Part shown: piece after piece, positions 9,546 to 17,725 of the stretch
Numbering within the stretch: position 1 is the first letter of the stretch
Layout of the letters: every line of letters begins with the position of its first letter
DNA from: Prolixibacteraceae bacterium UBA6029
GTDB lineage: Bacteria; Bacteroidota; Bacteroidia; Bacteroidales; Prolixibacteraceae
Assembly: GCA_002429385.1 (NCBI GenBank)
Contig: DIZL01000058.1
Coordinates: forward strand, 90,234-154,233
Direction: 5' to 3'
Length of the DNA: 64,000 bases
The notes under the pieces: generated by a model
The model's database searches: none
What the model was told of the DNA's origin: nothing
What the model saw: the letters and a program-made list of their open reading frames with translations, nothing else
Translations under genes and position numbers: made by a program

Positions 9546-10835
9546 ATGACTAAGATTAATTCATTAATCGAAAAGATTGCCAATGGAAAAAATCCATTGT
9601 TTCAGGAATTATATGGTGTAAATGAAGTAGTACTGAAAGAACAGGCCGATCGTTACGCGGCATTGATGAACGAATTTCAGCAAGTATACGGAACGGACGA
9701 TGTTGCATTGTTCAGTTCTCCGGGACGTACTGAAATTGGAGGTAACCACACCGATCATAACTACGGAAGAGTATTGGCAGGGGCTGTAAACCTCGATATG
9801 ATTGCGGTTGCAGCTACAAACGGAACAAATGTAATCCGTATTAAATCTGCCGGATATCCTGAATTTCAGGTAGATCTTTCGGAACTTGTAATCGATGAAT
9901 CTCAATTCTATACTTCTTCCTCATTGGTAAAAGGTATTTGTGCACGGATGAAACAACTGGGTTTTGAAATCGGGGGCTTTGATGCATGTATTGAAGGCCG
10001 TGTACCAAAAGGATCAGGCTTAAGTTCTTCAGCTTCATTCGAAGTCCTCATTGGCGCAGTTGTAAATCATTTATTCAATGACGGCAAAATGAGTGGCGTT
10101 GAAAATGCAATCATTGGACAGTGGTCTGAAAATAATTTCTTCGGAAAACCTTGTGGTTTAATGGATCAGACGGCTTGTTCTGTTGGCGGATTAATTACCA
10201 TAGACTTCAAAGATCCTTCCAAGCCTATTGTGAAAGAGGTTGACTTTGATTTTGTTTCTACTGGATTTGCATTGGTGATTACTGATGTCGGCGGGGGACA
10301 TGATGATGCAGCCTCTCAGGCAGAATATGCATCTCTTCCAACTGAAATGAAGGCAGTGGCAGCAGTACTTGGTGCTAAAGTTTTAAGAGAAGTAACATTG
10401 GAACAGATTGTTGATAAGATTCCTGAAATCCGTAAAGTAACAGGTGACAGGGCAATCCTTCGCGCCTATCATTTCCAGGGCGACAATCAACGTGTTGTTG
10501 ATCAGGTGGCAGCGCTTGAAAACAATGATTTTCAATCCTTCCTGAAGATGGTGGTTGAATCAGGATACAGTTCTTATATGTACAATCAAAATATCTTTGA
10601 TGTAGTTCATAAAGACGATCAGGTAGTTTCGCTTGCTTTGGCCCTGAGTGAAATGATTCTGAAAGGAAAAGGTGCATGGCGTGTTCATGGCGGAGGTTTT
10701 GGTGGAACCATTCAGGCTTTTGTGCCCCGGGATTTGCTGGATAAATATGTCGAAACGCTCGAACATGTCTATGGCGAGGGCAAATGCCACAAGTTGTTTA
10801 TTCGTGCAAAAGGATCAATAAAACTTGATCTGTAA
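9546..10835 (+). CDS. galK: Galactokinase
   Basis: This GHMP kinase phosphorylates alpha-galactose to galactose 1-phosphate. Visible signatures are the galactose-binding motif GRTEIGGNHTDHN (near residue 59), the ATP loop PKGSGLSSSAS (near residue 155), and the C-terminal VHGGGFGGTIQAF motif. At 429 residues it is slightly longer than the E. coli enzyme, as is common in Bacteroidetes. It is cytoplasmic and the second gene of galT-galK. The sugar permease at 11027 follows after 190 bp and may have its own promoter. Confidence 0.96.
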   Translation: MTKINSLIEKIANGKNPLFQELYGVNEVVLKEQADRYAALMNEFQQVYGTDDVALFSSPGRTEIGGNHTDHNYGRVLAGAVNLDMIAVAATNGTNVIRIKSAGYPEFQVDLSELVIDESQFYTSSSLVKGICARMKQLGFEIGGFDACIEGRVPKGSGLSSSASFEVLIGAVVNHLFNDGKMSGVENAIIGQWSENNFFGKPCGLMDQTACSVGGLITIDFKDPSKPIVKEVDFDFVSTGFALVITDVGGGHDDAASQAEYASLPTEMKAVAAVLGAKVLREVTLEQIVDKIPEIRKVTGDRAILRAYHFQGDNQRVVDQVAALENNDFQSFLKMVVESGYSSYMYNQNIFDVVHKDDQVVSLALALSEMILKGKGAWRVHGGGFGGTIQAFVPRDLLDKYVETLEHVYGEGKCHKLFIRAKGSIKLDL

Positions 10836-11026
10836 GCAAATATAAACAAACTGATAGTTGTTCGCTTTATTATATAACGAGGTTAATGTTTGTTTTATAG
10901 TGGTTTAGTGTTTTTTTTGCAAGTCATGTATAAATACTAAGTTATTTTTTGCAAATTCGAAGACTAAATTGAAATGTACAACACAAACATTAACTTCATA
11001 AATTAACAAACTAATTACCTAAAATT

Positions 11027-12319
11027 ATGACACAGAAAAAAAGTTATGCATTGCCAATAGCAATGATGTTTGCCCTCTTTTTTATGATTGCCTTTGTTAC
11101 CGGACTTCCAAGTCCGATGGGTGTAATCGTTGCAAAACAATTTGGCGCTTCGAATTTCTTATCCCAATTAGGTTTCTTCGCCAATTTTATTGCCTATGCA
11201 TTCATGGGCATTCCTGCCGGGATTTTACTCGAACGTATCGGGTATAAGAAAACAGCATTAATTGCCGTAGTCGTTGGTTTTACTGGTGTTGGAGTTCAAT
11301 TCCTGTCAGGTAGTCTTGGTAGTTTCCCTGTATATCTTGCAGGTGCATTCATTTCAGGTTTTTCAATGTGTATGTTGAATACAGTGGTAAACCCGATGTT
11401 AAATACCTTAGGTGGTGGAGGAAAAAAAGGAAATCAGTTGATCCAAACAGGAGGTTCTTTAAACTCGGTAGCTGCTACCATTGTTCCAGTTCTTGTAGGT
11501 TACCTTATGGGCGCCAATGCTGCAGAGCGTACGATTGACAAGGCAAATCCAGCGCTGTTTATTGCAATGGGTATCTTTGCTATGGTTTTTGTTGTTCTTT
11601 ATATCATGGAAATTCCTGAACCACGATTGATTGGTAAAGTGAAAATCAAACATGAACACAGTCCGCTTTCTTTCCGCCATTTTATCTTTGGTGCAATTGC
11701 AATCTTTATATATGTAGGTGTTGAAATTGGTATTCCAAGTACTGCTAACCTTTTCATGACATCTGATGTTGCGCACAACGGTTTAGGCATGGATGCCACT
11801 ATTGCAGGGTTTGTAGTAGGTACTTATTGGTTTCTGATGATGATAGGCCGAATTGTCGGTGCATCATTGGGTGCGAAGTTTTCAAGCAAATCCATGCTTT
11901 CTGTTGCAGCAGGCCTGGGCTTGGTTTTTGTGTTGCTTGGCATTCTGCTTCCGGTTTCTTCAACTATTGATATGCCGGTTTTCCAATCCAATCTTGCGTT
12001 CGGATGGGCACAGGTTCCAATTGGCATTGCTTTCCTCATTCTTTGTGGATTATGTACTTCGGTAATGTGGGGTGGTATATTTAACCTTGCAGTTGAAGGA
12101 CTTGGTAAATACACAGAAGCAGCTTCAGGTCTCTTTATGGTTATGGTTTGTGGAGGAGGTATCATTCCTCTTATTCAGGGTAAAGTTGCCGATTTGACAA
12201 GTTATACATCCAGTTATTGGGTAATTTTCTTGTGTATGGCTTACATGTTGTTTTATGCTTTAATCGGTAGTAAGAATGTCAATAAGGATATTCCTACAGA
12301 AGTAAGTAGTGTGATTTAA
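11027..12319 (+). CDS. MFS sugar permease (FucP/GluP type)
   Basis: This 430-residue integral membrane protein has about 12 hydrophobic segments. Its opening (MMFALFFMIAFVTGLPSPMGVIVAKQ) and the GAFISGFSMCMLNTVVNPMLNTLGG stretch are typical of the FucP/GluP branch of H+-coupled sugar symporters. Its position after galT-galK suggests galactose or glucose/galactose import across the inner membrane. It is followed by a clear terminator at 12346. Confidence 0.85.
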   Translation: MTQKKSYALPIAMMFALFFMIAFVTGLPSPMGVIVAKQFGASNFLSQLGFFANFIAYAFMGIPAGILLERIGYKKTALIAVVVGFTGVGVQFLSGSLGSFPVYLAGAFISGFSMCMLNTVVNPMLNTLGGGGKKGNQLIQTGGSLNSVAATIVPVLVGYLMGANAAERTIDKANPALFIAMGIFAMVFVVLYIMEIPEPRLIGKVKIKHEHSPLSFRHFIFGAIAIFIYVGVEIGIPSTANLFMTSDVAHNGLGMDATIAGFVVGTYWFLMMIGRIVGASLGAKFSSKSMLSVAAGLGLVFVLLGILLPVSSTIDMPVFQSNLAFGWAQVPIGIAFLILCGLCTSVMWGGIFNLAVEGLGKYTEAASGLFMVMVCGGGIIPLIQGKVADLTSYTSSYWVIFLCMAYMLFYALIGSKNVNKDIPTEVSSVI

Positions 12320-12345
12320 AAAGAATACTCAATTCAATAATATTT

Positions 12346-12379
12346 AAAAAGGAAGGATCAGCAATGGTTCTTCCTTTTT
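12346..12379 (+). terminator. Terminator after the sugar permease
   Basis: The stem AAAAAGGAAG (12346-12355) pairs with CTTCCTTTTT (12370-12379), with the T-run in the descending arm. It ends the gal/permease block. Confidence 0.8.
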
Positions 12380-12415
12380 ATTTGATGTTCATTTCAGCCT
12401 TTTATTTATTATTCA

Positions 12416-12451
12416 TTTCTGTTTTTCCGTAAAAAACAGGAAAAACAGAAA
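12416..12451. repeat. Perfect 13-bp inverted repeat
   Basis: 12416-12428 pairs perfectly with 12439-12451 around a 10-nt loop. It lacks a trailing T-run on the plus strand. It could be a second, minus-strand-facing terminator or a regulatory hairpin upstream of the NUDIX regulator. Confidence 0.6.
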
Positions 12452-12458
12452 CGAATTG

Positions 12459-12476
12459 ATTCAGTTAAAACTGAAT
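12459..12476. promoter_or_regulatory. Palindrome ATTCAGTT-N2-AACTGAAT
   Basis: A perfect 8-bp inverted pair with a 2-bp centre lies 50 bp upstream of the candidate promoter of the NUDIX regulator. It could be an operator. I found no second copy. Confidence 0.35.
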
Positions 12477-12524
12477 AGTGGTTTATATCAAAAAATGTTT
12501 TCCAGCAGAAAACTGTCTTTTATA

Positions 12525-12532
12525 TACATTTG
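12525..12532 (+). promoter_or_regulatory. Candidate -7 element TACATTTG
   Basis: An exact TAnnTTTG match 59 bp before the NUDIX regulator. The AAAAGTA palindrome begins 6 bp after it, so a bound regulator would cover the transcription start. Confidence 0.5.
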
Positions 12533-12537
12533 GTAAT

Positions 12538-12556
12538 AAAAGTAATTAATACTTTT
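12538..12556. promoter_or_regulatory. Candidate NUDIX-regulator operator
   Basis: AAAAGTA and TACTTTT flank a 5-bp centre directly downstream of the -7 element. This arrangement fits autoregulation by the NUDIX-type regulator that follows. Confidence 0.5.
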
Positions 12557-12590
12557 ATACTTTAGCCGTTATTATTCTCAGCAAAAGTCT

Positions 12591-13271
12591 ATGGAATTCT
12601 ATAAAATACATCCGCAGCATTACGTGTCTGTTGATTGTGTAATACTCGGTTATCAGGATGAAGAAATTAAACTTTTACTCTATCCTCGTAGCTTCGAACC
12701 ATACAAAGGCAATTGGTCACTACTTGGTGGTTTTGTTGAGGATTATGAATCAGCCGATGAGGCGGCGGCCCGTATATTGAAACAAACCACGGGTCTGGAA
12801 CAGATTTTCCTGGAACAGGTGTGTTCTTTTTCTGATCCTAATCGCGATCCGGAAGCAAGGGTAATTAGTCTGGCTTATTACGCATTGATCAGGATTGACT
12901 TGCATGATGAAGAATGTGTAAGGGAAAACGGTGCTTATTGGATACCCATCCGGAAACTCCCAAATCTGATATTCGATCATCAGGAAATGTTTGAGAAAGC
13001 TCTGGTTAAACTACAGCAAAAAGCAGGTTATAGTCTGGTTGGAAGCGAATTATTACCTGAAATGTTCACCATGATTCAGTTGAGAAAACTCTATGAGGCA
13101 ATTCTTCAACGTGAATTGGATCCGGGAAATTTCAGAAAGAAGATACTTTCACTTGGAGTACTCGAAAGATTAGACAAGAAAGATACATCTGAATCGAGGA
13201 AAGGTGCATTTTATTACAAGGTAAAAAGCAATATCGGTGAAATAGATATTGATCGGATCATTAAATTCTAA
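12591..13271 (+). CDS. NUDIX-domain transcriptional regulator (AraR/NrtR type)
   Basis: The 226-residue protein has an N-terminal NUDIX fold (residues 10-145) and a C-terminal winged helix (about 150-226). The NUDIX box at GGFVEDYESADEAAARILKQ keeps the leading glycines and the arginine, but the REUxEE glutamates are replaced (RILKQT). The domain should therefore bind ligand rather than hydrolyse nucleotides, as in the NrtR family and the Bacteroides arabinose regulator AraR. It precedes the SSS symporter by 27 bp and has a palindrome over its own promoter, so it likely controls this two-gene sugar-uptake operon. The effector is unknown. Confidence 0.85.
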   Translation: MEFYKIHPQHYVSVDCVILGYQDEEIKLLLYPRSFEPYKGNWSLLGGFVEDYESADEAAARILKQTTGLEQIFLEQVCSFSDPNRDPEARVISLAYYALIRIDLHDEECVRENGAYWIPIRKLPNLIFDHQEMFEKALVKLQQKAGYSLVGSELLPEMFTMIQLRKLYEAILQRELDPGNFRKKILSLGVLERLDKKDTSESRKGAFYYKVKSNIGEIDIDRIIKF

Positions 13272-13298
13272 ACTATAATAACATAAACTATAAAAACT

Positions 13299-15044
13299 AT
13301 GAATTGGAACTCACATGAATTTATTTGGCTCGACTGGGCAATTATTGCAGTTGGGATTTTGGCTGTAGGGTGGGCTGTATGGCGTTCGATACAAAAACAC
13401 AAACGTTCGCAACAGGGTGCCGATAGCGAAGACTACCTGTTTGGTAAAGGTGAGCCCTGGTATATCATTGGTGCGGCTATTTTTGCTGCAAATATCGGCT
13501 CTGAACACCTTGTCGGACTTGCCGGCACAGGCGCAAAAGCTGGTGTAGGCATGGCGCACTGGGAAATGCAAGGCTGGATGATACTCATCCTGGGCTGGCT
13601 CTTTGTACCGTTCTATCAATTGATGAATATTAAGTTGGGGAAAATCATCACTATGCCCGACTTTCTGAAAAATCGCTACACGCCTCGTACCGGTTCGTGG
13701 CTGTCTATTATCACTCTTATAGCCTACGTACTGACCAAGGTGAGTGTAACAGCGTTTACCGGTGGTATCTTCATGGAGAGTCTTCTTGGCTTGCCTTTCT
13801 GGTACGGAGCTATCGGATTGATAGTGTTAACGGGTATCTTCACCGTTTTGGGAGGCATGAAGGGTGTGATGACACTTTCGGCAATTCAGACGCCTATACT
13901 TATCATTGGTTCATTCCTTGTGCTTTTCCTTGGATTGGCGGCACTTGGAGACGGCAGTATTGCTCATGGCTGGACTGCAATGATCGACTATTCTAAATCG
14001 CTAGGTGTTGGAACTGATGGCATTGCCCACGGCACAAACCACATGTTCCACTTTGAGACGGGCGACCCGATGTATGACAAATTTCCTGGTTTTTGGGTAT
14101 TTATCGGAGCAACAATCATCGGCTTTTGGTATTGGGCTACCGACCAACACATTGTTCAGCGTGTACTCGGACAAAGAAAAGGCGAGCCCAGCGACGCAGT
14201 GATGATGCGTGCACGCAGAGGGACTATCGCTGCAGGTTATTTTAAATTGTTGCCTGTATTTATGTTCCTGATACCCGGTATGATAGCAGCGGCGTTGGCT
14301 GCGCGTCCAGGCAGTGGCTTTACGTTGGAAAACCCGGATACCGCCTTTGGATCAATGGTTAAGTTTGTATTGCCCGCTGGTGTGAAAGGTATTGTTACCA
14401 TAGGCTTTATATCTGCATTGGTTGCTTCTTTGGCTGCATTCTTCAACTCTTGTGCTACGCTGTTTACTGAAGATTTTTATAAGCCAATGTTCAAAGGTAA
14501 GAGCGAGGCTACTTATGTGCTGACTGGTCGGCTTGCAACTGTTGTGGTTGTAGTACTTGGGATTATATGGATACCAGTCATGATGAGTCTCGGCAGCCTT
14601 TACGAATATTTGCAAGACATTCAATCGCTGCTCGCTCCTGCAATGGTAGCCGTATTCGTAATGGGTATATTTTCCAAAAGAATTACGCCCAAGGCTGGAG
14701 AAGCAGGTATGATAGTTGGCTTTCTAATTGGTATGGCACGCTTAATGACAAATATTATTACAGGTAGTTGTAAAAACGTAATGACAGGCTGGTACTGGGA
14801 ATCCACTCATTGGTTTTGGCATACCAACTGGCTTATCTTTGAGATATGGTTGCTCGTCTTCATCATGTTGATGATGGTTGTAGTTTCGATTTTCACTCCA
14901 AAACCTACCGCTCAGCAGATAGAGTTTATCACTTTCACCGGCGACTACAAAACCCTTGTCAGGAATAGTTGGAACAAGTGGGATGTAATTGCTTCGTTAG
15001 GTGTAGTTCTGGCTTGTTCTTTATTCTACATGTATTTCTGGTAG
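13299..15044 (+). CDS. Sodium:solute symporter (SGLT-like sugar transporter)
   Basis: This 581-residue SSS-family membrane protein has about 13-14 hydrophobic segments. Signature stretches include FAANIGSEHLVGLAGTGA in the first helices, GFWYWATDQHIVQRVLGQR, and FISALVASLAAFFNS, all typical of the SGLT-like sugar branch. Its partner regulator is of the type that controls arabinose or galactose use in Bacteroidetes. The operon with the upstream regulator suggests a monosaccharide substrate, unproven. A strong hairpin at 15105 ends it. Confidence 0.88.
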   Translation: MNWNSHEFIWLDWAIIAVGILAVGWAVWRSIQKHKRSQQGADSEDYLFGKGEPWYIIGAAIFAANIGSEHLVGLAGTGAKAGVGMAHWEMQGWMILILGWLFVPFYQLMNIKLGKIITMPDFLKNRYTPRTGSWLSIITLIAYVLTKVSVTAFTGGIFMESLLGLPFWYGAIGLIVLTGIFTVLGGMKGVMTLSAIQTPILIIGSFLVLFLGLAALGDGSIAHGWTAMIDYSKSLGVGTDGIAHGTNHMFHFETGDPMYDKFPGFWVFIGATIIGFWYWATDQHIVQRVLGQRKGEPSDAVMMRARRGTIAAGYFKLLPVFMFLIPGMIAAALAARPGSGFTLENPDTAFGSMVKFVLPAGVKGIVTIGFISALVASLAAFFNSCATLFTEDFYKPMFKGKSEATYVLTGRLATVVVVVLGIIWIPVMMSLGSLYEYLQDIQSLLAPAMVAVFVMGIFSKRITPKAGEAGMIVGFLIGMARLMTNIITGSCKNVMTGWYWESTHWFWHTNWLIFEIWLLVFIMLMMVVVSIFTPKPTAQQIEFITFTGDYKTLVRNSWNKWDVIASLGVVLACSLFYMYFW

Positions 15045-15104
15045 AAAACCGAAAGACGTTATCGTTTCATTGTTGAAAGAAACGGTGGTATTTAAAAAAT
15101 AGCT

Positions 15105-15136
15105 AAATTGCCCGAATAAACCATTCGGGCAATTTT
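15105..15136 (+). terminator. Terminator hairpin abutting the next start codon
   Basis: A perfect 13-bp stem (15105-15117 with 15123-15135) closes a 5-nt loop and runs into TTTTG. It ends only 4 bp before the ATG at 15140, so it occupies the place of the leader and ribosome-binding site of the phosphoesterase. Confidence 0.8.
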
Positions 15137-15139
15137 GTT

Positions 15140-16063
15140 ATGTACGATATAATAGGAGATGTTCATGGCCATGCCGATGAGTTGAGGAGCCTGCTTACCA
15201 AAATGGGTTACCTGCTCAAGGATGATTATTATTCACATCCAACCCGGAAGGCTGTTTTTGTTGGTGATTTTATCAACCGCGGACCGAAAATCCGGGAAAC
15301 CATCATCTTAATCCGCAAGATGGTCGAGAAGGGCTCAGCTTATGCCATTCTTGGAAATCATGAAATGTATGCCGTGCTTTATTATTTGCGCGATATTGAA
15401 GGGAAGTATTACCGAAAGCGGATTCCAAAATACCAGTTGCTGATCAATCAAACCCTGGATGAATTTGTACTCTACAAAGATGAGTTCAAAGGCCATTTAC
15501 GGTGGATGAGGTCTTTACCCATGTTCCTCGATTTTGGCAAGATCCGTGTTGTTCATGCTTGCTGGGACAATGAGAACATTCAATCACTGCGTGAAACAAT
15601 TACTGAACCGAAACTTTCGAAAACCGTCCTGCGCGAAATTGCCCTGAATGAAACTGAATTCTCCCGTAGTTTCTGGGAAACCTGCAAAGGAATAGATTTC
15701 CAGATGCCCAAAGATCTGCTGGTCTTTGATGAAGAGGGAAGGCCTCATCGCTCGTTTCGCATCAAATGGTGGGAAGATACTGAAGGCAAAACGTTTAAGG
15801 ATTATTCGCTCGAAAGCCGCTTTGAACTTCCGGCTTATACCATACCAACAGAACTTATCCGGAAAAGGATTCCTTATCCTGAAAATGACCCCATCGTTTT
15901 CTTCGGCCATTATTGTTTAAAGCAATGCTGCGGTATACTGACAAATAACCTTTGTTGCGTTGATTCCTGTGTCACCAGAACTGGCAAATTGATGGCATAC
16001 CGGTGGAGTGGTGAGGCGAAGTTGAATGAATTAAACGTTGTATTTTCTGAACTGGCAATATAA
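15140..16063 (+). CDS. Calcineurin-like metallophosphoesterase (PrpE/diadenosine-tetraphosphatase-like)
   Basis: The 307-residue protein has the full metallophosphatase motif set: GDVHGH at residues 6-11, GDFINRGP near residue 40, GNHEMY near residue 72, and a distal FFGHYCL histidine. These bind the two metals of symmetric Ap4A hydrolases and related phosphoprotein phosphatases. The first motif begins at residue 6, so no later start is possible, although the terminator hairpin lies right before the ATG. The substrate is not defined; dinucleoside polyphosphate is plausible. Confidence 0.85.
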   Translation: MYDIIGDVHGHADELRSLLTKMGYLLKDDYYSHPTRKAVFVGDFINRGPKIRETIILIRKMVEKGSAYAILGNHEMYAVLYYLRDIEGKYYRKRIPKYQLLINQTLDEFVLYKDEFKGHLRWMRSLPMFLDFGKIRVVHACWDNENIQSLRETITEPKLSKTVLREIALNETEFSRSFWETCKGIDFQMPKDLLVFDEEGRPHRSFRIKWWEDTEGKTFKDYSLESRFELPAYTIPTELIRKRIPYPENDPIVFFGHYCLKQCCGILTNNLCCVDSCVTRTGKLMAYRWSGEAKLNELNVVFSELAI

Positions 16064-16195
16064 TGTCCTTATTTGTAATGTTTTATATGAAATAATATTC
16101 CAGGCAAATAAGCTGAATATTTTAAGACGTCCTATTGTGGGGATAAAAAGAAAGGCTATATTTGCAAAGCCTTTTCAGAAACGGATTTCAAGAGG

Positions 16196-16225
16196 TTTGT
16201 TCTTTAAAAAGTACTGTAAATTTTG
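16196..16225 (+). promoter_or_regulatory. Candidate promoter for the tRNA-Asp pair
   Basis: TTTG at 16196 and TAAATTTTG at 16217 resemble the Bacteroidetes -33/-7 pair, with one extra base in the -7 box. The first tRNA starts 50 bp downstream. Confidence 0.35.
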
Positions 16226-16274
16226 ATTAATCGGACTTGATTTGTAGATCATCCGGTTCAAAAAATAATACTCT

Positions 16275-16348
16275 GGTGCGGTAGTTCAGTCGGTTAGAAT
16301 ATCGGCCTGTCACGCCGAGGGTCGCGGGTTCGAGTCCCGTCCGCACCG
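16275..16348 (+). tRNA. tRNA-Asp (GTC), copy 1
   Basis: A 74-nt cloverleaf: acceptor GGTGCGG pairs with CCGCACC, the anticodon loop is CTGTCAC (GTC), and the T arm is GCGGGTTCGAGTCCCGT. CCA is not encoded and must be added after transcription. Confidence 0.97.
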
Positions 16349-16390
16349 CCCTCTCAAAATTTATGTTACTGTATTAAAATACTGAAAAAT

Positions 16391-16464
16391 GGTGCGGTAG
16401 TTCAGTCGGTTAGAATATCGGCCTGTCACGCCGAGGGTCGCGGGTTCGAGTCCCGTCCGCACCG
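16391..16464 (+). tRNA. tRNA-Asp (GTC), copy 2
   Basis: Identical over 74 nt to the copy 116 bp upstream, with the GTC anticodon and no encoded CCA. The 42-bp spacer differs from the flanks, so only the tRNA itself is duplicated. A terminator follows at 16466. Confidence 0.97.
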
Positions 16465-16465
16465 C

Positions 16466-16497
16466 AAAAAGCTTCAATTTATTGGAGCTTTTTTTTG
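16466..16497 (+). terminator. Terminator of the tRNA-Asp operon
   Basis: AAAAAGCTTCAAT (16466-16478) pairs with ATTGGAGCTTTTT (16481-16493), with one wobble pair, and leads into eight T residues. Confidence 0.8.
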
Positions 16498-16878
16498 TAT
16501 ACTATACTTTCTCATTCCGATTTCGGAATAGTGAACTTGAGAGAGTAGTCTTTTTACCGGTTTTCCTGTTTTGAAAAAGTAACAGACCTAACAAGCGTCT
16601 TTGATCCGATAATGACAAAACAGTACCAAAGCTTGTACTTGTGTGCATCTTGTGTGCTTATGCTGTGCTACTTCTGTGCTCAGGAACCATTTTAGCACAC
16701 AAGATGCACAGCATAAGCACACAAGATGCACACAAGTACAAGCTCGATCAAAGCTTTTTTAACAGGCGAATCCTGCGCATTGATTTCGGAAAAAAGGAAA
16801 AAGGATAGAGGAAATGGAAGCATTGAGTGGTCAGTCGCAGTGATCTCTTAAACTTTCCCGATAGGGTTACTTTAAATG
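16498..16878. other. Spacer holding a long 11-bp-phased hairpin
   Basis: This 381-bp gap between the tRNAs and murQ holds no gene. Its main content is the 39-bp inverted repeat described at 16630-16744. Confidence 0.7.
16630..16744. repeat. 39-bp perfect inverted repeat built from 11-bp words
   Basis: 16630-16668 is the exact reverse complement of 16706-16744. GTGC recurs at 16643, 16654, 16665 and 16676, and its complement GCAC at 16695, 16706, 16717 and 16728, all exactly 11 bp apart. AGCACACAAGATGCACA occurs twice, at 16694 and 16716. There is no terminal T-run directly after the stem, so it is not a standard terminator. Confidence 0.9.
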
Positions 16879-17700
16879 TTATGGATTCTCCTCCTTTTCA
16901 GCCAACAATACCGCATTCACAGAGCCATGCAGGAGTAACAACCTTTTGGCCTTCAATTCATCGTAACCCAGCTCAGAAATGATCATGCGGATGCCGCGAT
17001 TGATCAGCTTTTGATTGGTGAGCTGCATATTGACCATCTTGTTGCCTTTAACGCGCCCCAGTTTAATCATCAGCGTGGTGGTGATCATGTTCAGGATTAG
17101 TTTTTGCGAAGTACCTGATTTCATTCGAGTGCTTCCTGTTAAGAATTCGGGTCCTACAATCGCTTCAATAGCTATATCCACATTTTGAGCCAGGGCGCTG
17201 TTCCGGTTGTTGACGATACAGCCGGTCAGGATTCCCTCTTCGCGGGCCTTTTTTACTGCGCCTATCACATAAGGAGTACGTCCTGAGGCAGCAATCCCAA
17301 TGATTGTATCCAACTTGTTCATATTGTATTTTTCAAGGTCTTTCCAGCCTTGATGCTCATCGTCCTCAGCCATTTCAACCGCTTTCCGAATGGCACGATC
17401 ACCACCGGCAATCAGGCCAATCACCAGATCGTGCCCGACTCCAAATGTTGGTGGGATCTCAGAGGCATCGAGAATGCCCAGGCGGCCGCTCGTTCCTGCT
17501 CCGAGGTAAAACAGACGGCCGCCTTTTTTCATGCGTGAATAGATTTGCTCCACTAGTTTTTCAATCTGCGGAAGGACTGCATGAACGGCAGGCAGTATTT
17601 TCTTATCTTCTTCATGAATGCTTAATAAAAGCTCTTTTACCGATTTTTGCTCCAGATCATTATACAATGAATCCGATTCGGTTGTACTTTCTGTTGTCAT
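16879..17700 (-). CDS. murQ: N-acetylmuramic acid 6-phosphate etherase
   Basis: MurQ cleaves the lactyl ether of MurNAc-6-P, giving GlcNAc-6-P and D-lactate in wall recycling. This 273-residue SIS-domain protein has the sugar-phosphate loop GAGTSGRLG (67-75), the catalytic glutamate in DASEIPP (Glu81), the second family glutamate in AEDDEH (about Glu112), and the GSTRMKSGT signature. It is slightly shorter than E. coli MurQ because the C-terminal tail is short. It is downstream of the kinase gene (25-bp gap, same strand), so kinase and etherase would act in sequence. Confidence 0.95.
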   Translation of the reverse strand: MTTESTTESDSLYNDLEQKSVKELLLSIHEEDKKILPAVHAVLPQIEKLVEQIYSRMKKGGRLFYLGAGTSGRLGILDASEIPPTFGVGHDLVIGLIAGGDRAIRKAVEMAEDDEHQGWKDLEKYNMNKLDTIIGIAASGRTPYVIGAVKKAREEGILTGCIVNNRNSALAQNVDIAIEAIVGPEFLTGSTRMKSGTSQKLILNMITTTLMIKLGRVKGNKMVNMQLTNQKLINRGIRMIISELGYDELKAKRLLLLHGSVNAVLLAEKEENP

Positions 17701-17725
17701 TCGATGGTTGTATTCTGATTAATTA

